From: Caldilineae bacterium
GTDB taxonomy: Bacteria; Chloroflexota; Anaerolineae; J102
DNA length: 6,219 bases
Assembly: GCA_003694905.1 (NCBI GenBank)
Contig: RFJM01000346.1
Coordinates: forward strand, 1 to 6,219
Direction of reading: 5' to 3'
Made by a program: the position numbers and the translations under genes. Below, in pieces: positions 1-5,603 of this stretch (position 1 is its first letter; each line of letters begins with the position of its first letter). Below the pieces are notes generated by a model. The model ran no database searches. It saw only the letters and a program-made list of their open reading frames with translations, and had not been told where the DNA came from.

Positions 1-72
1 AGATTGCTCATGCTCCGCCGTTTGGTGACGATGGGTACGCGTTACCTGGACATTCGCATGGGGTTGCCTTAG
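1..72 (+). CDS. 3' end of an unidentified protein gene (partial)
   Basis: Frame 1 is open from the left edge and ends at TAG (70-72), giving 23 residues that finish in TRYLDIRMGLP. The codons are balanced and the composition looks like real coding sequence, with leucines and arginines typical of GC-rich bacteria. The fragment is too short to assign a family. It converges on the minus-strand LysM gene, with 124 bases between the two stop codons. I see no clear terminator in that gap: there is a short CCCGCGGG palindrome at 141-148 but no T-tract. The reading could be chance, because a 23-codon open frame is not rare at this GC content. Confidence 0.45.
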   Translation, partial: RLLMLRRLVTMGTRYLDIRMGLP

Positions 73-196
73 GTAGACACAACAGCCCCCCGGCCGCCCA
101 AAATTGAAATGCACCCGACGCGCCGGGCACACCTGCTACCCCCGCGGGTGCTCCACACGCGCGACATCCCAAACCCGATGATCACGAATTGGGAAG

Positions 197-1783
197 CTAC
201 TCCGGCCCCCACCAGAAAACGCCGTTGCGCTTGTAGTCCCGGCAGTCGCAGGCTTCGCGGGGTACCGCGTCCTCCTTGCGCAAGCCTCCCTCGTACTCGA
301 ACCTGCCCCAGGCCTGCCACCCACCCAGCACGAAGGGTACCGGTCCGGCCGCGGCCACCCACAAGCCGTTGTAGCGGCGCGCGATGTGAAGGTGAGCGCT
401 CTCGGCCATGCCGCCCTCGCACGAAGGCCGTCCTACGGGGTCCCCCGCCTCCACTGCCGTTCCCACCGGCACGCGATCGGAGATGTGCAGGTATTGGAGG
501 ACCCAACCCGTGCGGATATCCCCATCACCGTCCAAGTCGATGAGCAGTTCCCCGCGGTCATTGCGGGCAACCAGGCCGGGCGCTACCGCCACTGCCCAGG
601 CGTCGGCAACGTCGCAGGTGCCGGGCACCGCGGTGGCCGGGACGAAATCCAGCGCGGCCCAGCCGCTGCCGCTGCCCCAGCCTCCATGCGGCCCACTGGT
701 GAGAAACCACCACTCGCGCGGTGGGAAAGGCAACTGCATCTCGGGCTGGGTGGTTCCGGCCGGCAGGACGGGGCCCACATCGTAGGCAAATGCATCCCCA
801 AAGAGCCGCTCATAGGCTTCGCGAAAGGCGGCGATCTCGGCGTCGCGGTCCTTCCAGTTGGTGTCGGCGGCCAGCACTCGCTGCACCGCGACCGTGCCGG
901 CGTTCAATACGGGATTGCCGCGAGCGACCACACCATCCCGAAAACGAATGGCAGTCTCGCCCCGATCCCTCCAGCCGTAGAAGCCGCGGTTGAGTTCATC
1001 CGCGGCCCATTCGAGCTGATTCAACAGACCCGAGGCGCCCCGCGTATGCCCGACCGGATAGTCCCGCGCCCTTCCCTGGGGGTCGGGGTCTGTCACCCAG
1101 CCGCTGCGCGCTTCGATAAGTGCCAGTAGGACGCGCGGTCCCACGCTGTAGCGGGCAGCCACGTGCTCGACCACCTCGGCGCCATTCCAGCGGCCGCCAC
1201 CCGGAGCCGGCATACTGAAGGTCGACAGATAGCCACCTGCCGCGGACACAAAGGCGGCGGTGTCAAAGCCTAGGTATGCCGGCCCGTAGACCAGTTCGCT
1301 GTCGGGAAGGAGGAGTTGTTCGGGTGTGTAGCGGGTGGTGCGATGAGGAATGACAAGAGCCTGGCCGATGCTGACGAAGTTGGGATCGGCAATATCGCTG
1401 AAACGGGCGATGTCCTCGACCGAGACGCCGTAGCGAGCCGCAATCCCTCCCAGGAACTGGTTGGGCCGGACACGCGTGAACTCGAGGGCCAGATCGGGAG
1501 CCACCGTCGGTCCGGGTGTGGGCGTCTGCACGGGAGTAGAGGTCGGTGTAGGCGTAGGGGGCAGCAGGGTGGGAGTCGGCTGGGAAAGGCGAGGGGTAGG
1601 GGTAGGCGTGGCCGGCTCGGAAAGGGGGGCCGGCGAGGACTGCACTGTCGCCTGCGTGGAGTCACCCCTGGCCGCAGTGGGCGCGACGCTTCCCTCTCGC
1701 CTGTACCAGACAACGACAAGAAGCAATAACGCACAGAGGAGAAGCAGCCCGAAGAACTGCCGGCGGCGACGGGATCGGTTCAC
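197..1783 (-). CDS. Membrane-anchored LysM protein with SLT-like and M23 peptidase-like domains
   Basis: The protein has 528 residues from the GTG at 1783. The N-terminus is basic (RSRRRR) and is followed by a hydrophobic helix at about residues 10-27, so it is probably a type II anchor with the rest outside the membrane. A Pro-Thr-rich linker (about 52-97) leads to a LysM domain (about 101-146, with GGIAARYGVSVEDIA and IADPNFVSIGQALVIP), which should bind peptidoglycan. Residues 200-330 resemble the lytic transglycosylase fold, but R226 sits where the catalytic Glu of the usual ESGF motif would be. The C-terminal domain (about 350-490) resembles M23/LytM: D379, H433 and the HLH at 464-466 are present, but the expected HxxxD histidine is W375; H366 in PHGGWG might substitute. 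DLDGDGD (416-422) looks like an acidic calcium-type loop. The role is probably cell-wall remodelling or binding. The open frame runs upstream to 2134, but residues before the GTG look non-coding and the hydrophobic anchor follows it directly, so I chose GTG. Confidence 0.85.
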   Translation of the reverse strand: MNRSRRRRQFFGLLLLCALLLLVVVWYRREGSVAPTAARGDSTQATVQSSPAPLSEPATPTPTPRLSQPTPTLLPPTPTPTSTPVQTPTPGPTVAPDLALEFTRVRPNQFLGGIAARYGVSVEDIARFSDIADPNFVSIGQALVIPHRTTRYTPEQLLLPDSELVYGPAYLGFDTAAFVSAAGGYLSTFSMPAPGGGRWNGAEVVEHVAARYSVGPRVLLALIEARSGWVTDPDPQGRARDYPVGHTRGASGLLNQLEWAADELNRGFYGWRDRGETAIRFRDGVVARGNPVLNAGTVAVQRVLAADTNWKDRDAEIAAFREAYERLFGDAFAYDVGPVLPAGTTQPEMQLPFPPREWWFLTSGPHGGWGSGSGWAALDFVPATAVPGTCDVADAWAVAVAPGLVARNDRGELLIDLDGDGDIRTGWVLQYLHISDRVPVGTAVEAGDPVGRPSCEGGMAESAHLHIARRYNGLWVAAAGPVPFVLGGWQAWGRFEYEGGLRKEDAVPREACDCRDYKRNGVFWWGPE

Positions 1784-1791
1784 GGGCAGGC

Positions 1792-1820
1792 ATGTTAGCG
1801 GAAAGCGTGCAAATGCCCAA
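1792..1820 (-). promoter_or_regulatory. Possible promoter of the LysM gene, close to its start codon
   Basis: On the minus strand a TTGGGC -35 (1815-1820) and a TAACAT -10 (1792-1797) are separated by 17 bases. Transcription would begin near 1785, only about two bases before the GTG at 1783. No Shine-Dalgarno sequence is visible in front of this GTG, so the mRNA may be leaderless or nearly so. The -35 matches the consensus only partly, and the start codon itself is inferred. Confidence 0.35.
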
Positions 1821-2127
1821 ATCTGGCTACAGGCTTGTGCGCCGGTCCCGCAGCGGCGGCCGCAGTTGAGGCTTCCCCGACCGGATGGATGAGGCTGGAC
1901 TCTCAAGCCCGTTGCCGTTGCAAGGCGGCGCCGGCCCGACTCGGGGCCAACAAGGGACGCGATCGTCCACGGCCGCTTCATCCGGTTGGCGATCGCAACC
2001 ATGGTGGTGCGAGGCCGCCCGCGAGTGTTCCGCACTCCACTTGAAGGGGGACGTGAGCCTAGCTGATTACTCCTGTACTGTTTGCTGACTATTGCCCTAC
2101 GATGGCCGGGAGAAGGCCGAAAACCGT
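1821..2127. other. Divergent intergenic region, no gene seen
   Basis: This GC-rich stretch lies between the divergent LysM and lipoprotein genes. Several frames stay open across it on both strands, but their translations are rich in Arg, Pro and Gly, show no domain pattern, and lack a convincing ribosome binding site. The sequence becomes more AT-rich after about 2060 as it approaches the lipoprotein promoter. I see only upstream regulatory DNA here; no RNA gene or repeat was recognised. Confidence 0.5.
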
Positions 2128-2156
2128 TTGTCAAAAACGCCTTTTGGTGGTATATA
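2128..2156 (+). promoter_or_regulatory. Sigma-70 type promoter of the lipoprotein gene
   Basis: TTGTCA (2128-2133) and TATATA (2151-2156) are separated by exactly 17 bases inside a locally AT-rich island (TATATAAAATAG). The expected start of transcription is near 2163, which gives a leader of about 70 bases before the ATG at 2235. The leader can form a small hairpin (GCCGA 2190-2194 with TCGGC 2202-2206). This is one of the best promoter matches in the window. Confidence 0.7.
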
Positions 2157-2220
2157 AAATAGTAGTGTGTTCCTCTTCCATATGTTATTGCCGAGCTCGT
2201 TTCGGCGCCGTTTCACACAT

Positions 2221-2226
2221 GGAGGT
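2221..2226 (+). promoter_or_regulatory. Strong ribosome binding site, partly inside a small hairpin
   Basis: GGAGGT lies 8 bases before the ATG at 2235 and fixes that start. The flanking CACAC (2214-2218) can pair with GTGTG (2225-2229), leaving ATGGAG as the loop, so part of the site could be masked in the folded leader. Confidence 0.75.
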
Positions 2227-2234
2227 GTGGTTTT

Positions 2235-3185
2235 ATGTCAGTGTCCAAACGTATCATTGTTGTCCTATCGTTGCTGGTCGTCAGCATCGTGTTGACGGCG
2301 TGTGCGCCCTCGCAGGCAGCCATGCAACCGCCGAGCCAGGAGTTCATGCTGAAGCTCCCGCAGATCGAGGTAGCTATCGATGAGAACGGCGTACCCACGT
2401 TTGGCGGCCTGAGCGCCACGACGTTGTACTACGCGACCTTCGGGCAGGTGAATCTGACGTGGATGCGCATGGACCCGGCACTGGTCAGTCGTCTGATGGA
2501 CATCGGGCTACAACACGTCGAAGTCTTGCAGAACGATACCGGGTTGTACATCTTCGTCAATGGCGAAGCGTTGCCCAACGTGGCCTGGTCGCCCGAGACC
2601 ATCGAGGCGACGGCGGGGATGCTCAATTCCATGGCCGGCATCGATCCCTCCCTGCTGAGGTTGCTCAATCTGGTGTTGCCCTACGTTCAGAACGTGGGGG
2701 TTGACCTGATCATGCGCTTCCCGGTCGCGGCCGGTGCCGAACCTGTGCCCCTGCGCGATCCCAGTGCTCCTCTGCCTGCACCCGCTCCCGCGGCCGAGGG
2801 TGGGGGACTGGCCCTCCAGGTTCAAGTGATCTACGACGACAACGGTGTTCCCTCGGTACCCGGTGCCTCCTTCATCCTGAAGAACATGTTGGGTATCGAT
2901 GTCGAGCAACTGGCTCTGAACAAGTACACCATCGACCTCCTCAAGGCACAGGGCATCCAGAGCATCACCGTCAACACCAAGCCCGATGGCGTCCAGGTCA
3001 GCATCAACGAGAATACCCTACCCAAGCTGGTCTGGAGCGAAGATCAGCTGCGTACCACGCTTAGTGTGTTGAGTGACTTCTATCTGGGTGCGGCAGGAGC
3101 CTCCATCACCCAGGTCATCGAGAACATCATCCCTGCTCTGGGTGAGTTGGACCTGCAGCTGGTACTGGTCTTCCCCAGCGGCTGA
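2235..3185 (+). CDS. Lipoprotein with two copies of a ~120-residue domain
   Basis: The protein has 316 residues. A short basic start (MSVSKR), a hydrophobic core and the lipobox LTAC (20-23) indicate lipidation on Cys23 and attachment to the outer face of the membrane. The mature part consists of two homologous units, about 44-163 and 195-314, joined by a Pro/Ala-rich linker (about 164-192). Matching blocks are DENGVPTFGG with DDNGVPSVPG, VNGEALPNVAWSPETI with INENTLPKLVWSEDQL, and VDLIMRFP with LQLVLVFP. The domain looks like alternating strands and helices, with an LPxxxW motif in each copy. No catalytic motif is visible, so a binding or structural role is inferred. I associate this type of repeat with Chloroflexota lipoproteins of unknown function, from memory only. 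The gene stands alone, with its own promoter, ribosome binding site and terminator. Confidence 0.9.
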   Translation: MSVSKRIIVVLSLLVVSIVLTACAPSQAAMQPPSQEFMLKLPQIEVAIDENGVPTFGGLSATTLYYATFGQVNLTWMRMDPALVSRLMDIGLQHVEVLQNDTGLYIFVNGEALPNVAWSPETIEATAGMLNSMAGIDPSLLRLLNLVLPYVQNVGVDLIMRFPVAAGAEPVPLRDPSAPLPAPAPAAEGGGLALQVQVIYDDNGVPSVPGASFILKNMLGIDVEQLALNKYTIDLLKAQGIQSITVNTKPDGVQVSINENTLPKLVWSEDQLRTTLSVLSDFYLGAAGASITQVIENIIPALGELDLQLVLVFPSG

Positions 3186-3213
3186 TGGACTACCGTCAAA
3201 GCATGTGCACTTC

Positions 3214-3244
3214 AAAGCCCGGGCCCGAGCGCCCGGGCTTTTCC
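3214..3244 (+). terminator. Intrinsic terminator of the lipoprotein gene
   Basis: A perfect 11-bp stem (AAAGCCCGGGC 3214-3224 with GCCCGGGCTTT 3231-3241) encloses the 6-base loop CCGAGC and runs into TTTTCCTT. It lies 28 bases after the lipoprotein stop codon. It insulates dnaN from the lipoprotein gene. Confidence 0.9.
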
Positions 3245-3259
3245 TTATCACCGGCATTT

Positions 3260-3289
3260 TTCACACTTGTACCTTATGTTTGGTATACT
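3260..3289 (+). promoter_or_regulatory. Extended -10 promoter of dnaN
   Basis: TATACT (3284-3289) is preceded directly by TGG, an extended -10 element. TTCACA (3260-3265), one base off the TTGACA consensus, lies 18 bases upstream of the -10. Transcription should start near 3296, leaving a leader of about 86 bases. I looked for DnaA boxes (TTATNCACA) between the terminator and the start codon and found none. Confidence 0.65.
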
Positions 3290-3369
3290 GCCGTCAATCA
3301 TCTGTCACATGTTGTCTGTGGCCAACTCAGCCCCCAGCCCGTTCATTTCCGACCCATATCAGCCTACTC

Positions 3370-3374
3370 GGAGG
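3370..3374 (+). promoter_or_regulatory. Ribosome binding site that sets the dnaN GTG start
   Basis: GGAGG lies 7 bases before the GTG at 3382. The frame is open further upstream, to 3073, but that extension overlaps the lipoprotein gene and its terminator, so this site decides the start. Confidence 0.8.
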
Positions 3375-3381
3375 TAGTTTC

Positions 3382-4530
3382 GTGCGCGTTTCCGTTTTGC
3401 AAGAAAACCTGGCCAAAGGGCTCTCGATAGTCGGACGCGCGGTTGCCACGCGCAGTACCCTGCCGGTGTTGAGCAACATTCTTCTGGAGACCGACAATGC
3501 CCAGTTGAAGCTGGCCGCCATGAATATGGAGATCGGCATCAACTGCTGGATTGGAGCCATGATCGATGAGGAGGGACAGATCACGGTGCCGGCGCGCCTG
3601 TTGAGCGACTTTGTTAACTCGCTCCCCAAGGAACGCATCGACATGGAACTGCAGATTCGCACGCAGACGCTGCACCTGCGTTGCGCGCACTACGAGGCCA
3701 ACATTCACGGGATCGACGCGTCCGAGTTCCCAATCATCCCCACGCATCGCCGGGAGACCGGTTTGCCCACCATCGAAGTGCCACCCGAGAAGCTGCGCCG
3801 CATGATCGAACAAGTGGCCTTTGCTGCGGCTACCGACGAGTCGCGCCCCACCCTGACCGGCGTCTTTACCCAGTTCGACGGGGATCGGCTCACCCTCGTG
3901 GCCACGGACGGTTATCGCCTGGCCGTGCGCTCTACCGTTCTTGAGGAAGCAGTGCCCGTCGCCCTCGGCGTGATCATTCCCGCACGGGCCCTCGCCGAAC
4001 TCTCGCGCATCATCGGTTCGCTGGAGCTGGGCGAGGAGGAGGGCGTCGAGGTTACCGTTACCGAAGCTCGCAATCAGGTCATGTTCCACCTGCCCGGTGT
4101 TGACCTGGTCAGCCAGTTGGTGGAGGCGAATTTCCCCGACTATAAGAAGATCGTGCCCACCTCCTACAATACCCGCGCCGTGGTTGACACCGAGGAATTC
4201 CTGCGGGCCATGCGGGTCTCGTATCTCTTTGCCCGCGATTCCGCCAACATCGTGCGGGTGAACATCGAGCCCGGCGATCCCGGACGCATCCTCCTGACCG
4301 CTTCCAGCAAGGAGATGGGGGACAACGAAGCCGAGATTGAAGCCACGGTGGAAGGGGAGCCCCTGGAAGCTTCTTTCAACGGCAAGTTCATGATCGATGT
4401 GCTCTCCGTCATCGACACGCCTCAGGTGGTATTCGAGGCCATTTCTCCCACTCGGCCCGGTGTCTTTCGTCCTGTGGGAGCGGGCGACGAGGAATACACC
4501 CATGTCATTATGCCCATGAGCCCCAAGTAA
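3382..4530 (+). CDS. dnaN: DNA polymerase III subunit beta (sliding clamp)
   Basis: The product is 382 residues from the GTG, close to the usual 365-385. It forms the dimeric ring that tethers DNA polymerase III and other repair and replication proteins to DNA. The sequence starts in the family's style (RVSVLQENLAKGLSIVGRAV, then RSTLPVLSNILLE). Three clamp domains can be placed at about 1-125, 135-255 and 256-382. Clear landmarks are TDESRPTLTG (151-160), ATDGYRLAVRS (174-184), SQLVEANFPDY (244-254), FNGKFMIDVL (332-341) and the C-terminal VIMPM (375-379), which corresponds to the VVMPM end of other clamps and lines the partner-binding pocket. The gene appears monocistronic, between two strong terminators, and neither dnaA nor recF is adjacent. 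No residue looks out of place. Confidence 0.97.
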   Translation: MRVSVLQENLAKGLSIVGRAVATRSTLPVLSNILLETDNAQLKLAAMNMEIGINCWIGAMIDEEGQITVPARLLSDFVNSLPKERIDMELQIRTQTLHLRCAHYEANIHGIDASEFPIIPTHRRETGLPTIEVPPEKLRRMIEQVAFAAATDESRPTLTGVFTQFDGDRLTLVATDGYRLAVRSTVLEEAVPVALGVIIPARALAELSRIIGSLELGEEEGVEVTVTEARNQVMFHLPGVDLVSQLVEANFPDYKKIVPTSYNTRAVVDTEEFLRAMRVSYLFARDSANIVRVNIEPGDPGRILLTASSKEMGDNEAEIEATVEGEPLEASFNGKFMIDVLSVIDTPQVVFEAISPTRPGVFRPVGAGDEEYTHVIMPMSPK

Positions 4531-4613
4531 GCGCTACGTCCTCCCCACCATCTTTGATAGGGCCGTGCGGTTGTAGGATGCGGCGAGGATTGCACAGACC
4601 ACGTGGAATAACG

Positions 4614-4648
4614 GAGACCCCATTTCGCCGCGAAATGGGGTCTCTTTT
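4614..4648 (+). terminator. Strong terminator between dnaN and the converging tRNA operon
   Basis: A perfect 14-bp stem (GAGACCCCATTTCG 4614-4627 with CGAAATGGGGTCTC 4631-4644) with a 3-base loop is followed by TTTT on the plus strand, 84 bases past the dnaN stop. It also sits just beyond the 3' end of the last minus-strand tRNA, where the following bases read CGTTATT, so it may serve both directions, less strongly for the tRNA operon. Confidence 0.88.
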
Positions 4649-4653
4649 GCAGG

Positions 4654-4741
4654 CGGAGAGGGTGGGATTTGAACCCACGATCCCCAGAGGGGATACGCGC
4701 TCTCCAGGCGCGCGCACTAGGCCAGACTATGCGACCTCTCC
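4654..4741 (-). tRNA. tRNA-Ser(GGA)
   Basis: The 88-nt molecule folds fully. The acceptor GGAGAGG pairs with CCTCTCC, with discriminator G. The anticodon stem is CGCGC/GCGCG around the loop CTGGAGA (anticodon GGA at plus 4703-4705, reading UCC and UCU). A long variable arm, ATCCCC/GGGGAT, marks a class II serine tRNA, and the T arm is GTGGG/CCCAC around TTCAAAT. The template continues CCT after the discriminator, so CCA is not encoded. This is the last tRNA of the minus-strand operon. Confidence 0.95.
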
Positions 4742-4764
4742 GTGAAGGATATGAGTTGTGGAGG

Positions 4765-4852
4765 CGGAGAGGGAGGGATTCGAACCCTCGAGGGCGGTAA
4801 ACCCTACGCGTTTTCGAGACGCGCGCACTAGGCCAGACTATGCGACCTCTCC
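4765..4852 (-). tRNA. tRNA-Ser(CGA)
   Basis: This 88-nt tRNA has acceptor GGAGAGG/CCTCTCC, discriminator G, and anticodon stem CGCGT/ACGCG around the loop CTCGAAA (anticodon CGA at plus 4814-4816, reading UCG). The long variable arm is AGGG/CCCT with a larger loop, and the T arm is GAGGG/CCCTC around TTCGAAT. Its first 33 nucleotides are identical to those of the neighbouring tRNA-Ser(GGA). CCA is not encoded (CCT follows). It lies 23 bases upstream of that tRNA in the operon. Confidence 0.95.
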
Positions 4853-4866
4853 GAGTGACATTGTTA

Positions 4867-4901
4867 GTGCCAGGCTGTGGAGTGATCGTGGGGCCTGGCA
4901 C
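4867..4901. repeat. Inverted repeat in the tRNA-Gly / tRNA-Ser(CGA) spacer
   Basis: GTGCCAGGC (4867-4875) and GCCTGGCAC (4893-4901) form a perfect 9-bp stem with a 17-base loop. It fills most of the 62-base spacer between the two tRNAs. No T-tract follows on the minus strand, so a terminator is unlikely. It could be a processing signal or a copy of a dispersed repeat. Confidence 0.7.
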
Positions 4902-4914
4902 CGGCAGATAGAGG

Positions 4915-4986
4915 AGCGGGTGAACGGATTCGAACCGTCGACATTCAGCTTGGGAAGCTGACGTTCTACCACTGAACTACACCCGC
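4915..4986 (-). tRNA. tRNA-Gly(CCC)
   Basis: The 72-nt molecule has acceptor GCGGGTG/CACCCGC with discriminator U, typical for glycine. The D arm contains the usual TAGTTCAGTGGTAGAA. The anticodon loop is TTCCCAA on a TCAGC/GCTGA stem (anticodon CCC at plus 4952-4954, reading GGG). The T arm is GACGG/CCGTT around TTCGAAT, with one G-U pair. CCA is not encoded (CCT follows). It is the first tRNA of the operon, about 12 bases from the predicted transcription start. Confidence 0.95.
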
Positions 4987-5005
4987 CTATAGGATTCCAT
5001 TGGCA

Positions 5006-5034
5006 ATTATATCCAAGAGAAGGTGTGTAGTCAA
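5006..5034 (-). promoter_or_regulatory. Near-consensus promoter of the tRNA operon
   Basis: On the minus strand TTGACT (plus 5029-5034) and a perfect TATAAT (plus 5006-5011) are separated by 17 bases. Transcription should start near 4999 and run through Gly(CCC), Ser(CGA) and Ser(GGA). This is the strongest promoter in the window, as expected for a stable-RNA operon. I see no clear GC-rich discriminator. Confidence 0.88.
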
Positions 5035-5512
5035 CCATTGGACCCGGCGCGGGGTGCGTTTCAGGATGGGGCACAACCTGCAGGAGAGGCTTTCCAGCCA
5101 GGCGCCGCCGCCAGGCCTGAACAGCGCCGCCTGGCAGGCTGCAGCGCTGGGAGGCTGTCCGGTCGTGTGTGGCCGCGCCTTCCCCGGGGGCACTGCCCGG
5201 CCGTCCCCCCGCCGGGGGACTATTACATGCCCCCCGGACGCCCCACGTATGGTTTGGCGCCGCGTCGGCGGCTCGGGACGAAACCCGGATCGTGGAACAT
5301 CCACGGGCCGTTCACAGGGTTGGCGGGACCATCCCCTGCCGGAGAAGGCACTACCGCGAGTGCTCCGTAGCCGGCCTGGAACATAGCCCGGCTGGCACCA
5401 GCGGCCTCGGCCAGTACCGGAAACGTTGCCTGCAGCTACGCAGTTTTGCCGATCCGCGTGGCTATAGAAGAAGGCTGCACCCATCCCTGCCCGCGGCGCC
5501 GGGCTCACAACC
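5035..5512. other. Non-coding, palindrome-rich region upstream of the tRNA operon
   Basis: Open frames cross this GC-rich stretch on both strands, but their translations are low-complexity Arg/Pro/Gly-rich sequence without domain patterns, and no start has a good ribosome binding site. What can be seen is structure. GCCAGGCG (5097-5104) pairs with CGCCTGGC (5128-5135). GTCCCCC (5203-5209) pairs with GGGGGAC (5214-5220). CCGGGGG (5212-5218) pairs instead with CCCCCGG (5231-5237). I checked for the conserved cores of RNase P RNA, tmRNA and SRP RNA and recognised none. A degraded gene or an unrecognised structured RNA remain possible. Confidence 0.55.
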
Positions 5513-5513
5513 T

Positions 5514-5573
5514 GTCATTGCGAGGAGCGAAGCGACGAAGCAATCTCCTATTTGGGGGATGGAGATTGCTTCG
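5514..5573. repeat. CATTGCGAG-type dispersed palindromic repeat
   Basis: The segment begins GTCATTGCGAGGAGCGAAGC and contains CGAAGCAATCTCC (5536-5548), which pairs perfectly over 13 bp with GGAGATTGCTTCG (5561-5573) around a 12-base loop. This wording is well known as a dispersed non-coding repeat in many bacterial genomes; when mistranslated it gives SLRGAKRRSNL-like peptides. The outer part of the right arm, which would be expected to read back to CTCGCAATGAC, is missing or badly decayed (CTGCGGCTGGCTATGAAC follows), so this is a half-degenerate copy. No transposase is present; mobilisation in trans, if any, is inference. Confidence 0.8.
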
Positions 5574-5603
5574 CCTGCGGCTGGCTATGAACGTACCTTA
5601 CGG

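Noticed and set aside
109..1129. Long plus-strand open frames (109-543, 386-1129)
   Set aside because: They are antisense to the LysM/M23 gene, whose frame has clear domains; their translations show no domain pattern and no ribosome binding site.
1784..2134. N-terminal extension of the LysM protein by 117 residues
   Set aside because: The extension is Arg/Pro-rich and shapeless, and it would bury the signal anchor in the middle of the protein; GTG at 1783 places the anchor at the N-terminus.
3267..3289. TTGTAC as the -35 element of the dnaN promoter
   Set aside because: It is only 11 bases from the -10, too close; TTCACA at 18 bases plus the extended -10 fits better.
3073..3381. Upstream extension of dnaN
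   Set aside because: It overlaps the lipoprotein gene and crosses its terminator; the family's normal start and a GGAGG site are at 3382.
4554..4961. Small open frames over the tRNAs giving peptides such as GFEPT or GFEPSR
   Set aside because: These are well-known artefacts of translating tRNA T-arm sequence; the tRNAs fold perfectly on the minus strand.
4987..5508. Minus-strand open frame of 173 codons upstream of the tRNAs
   Set aside because: It covers the tRNA promoter, is rich in Arg/Gly/Pro, and lacks any recognisable domain.
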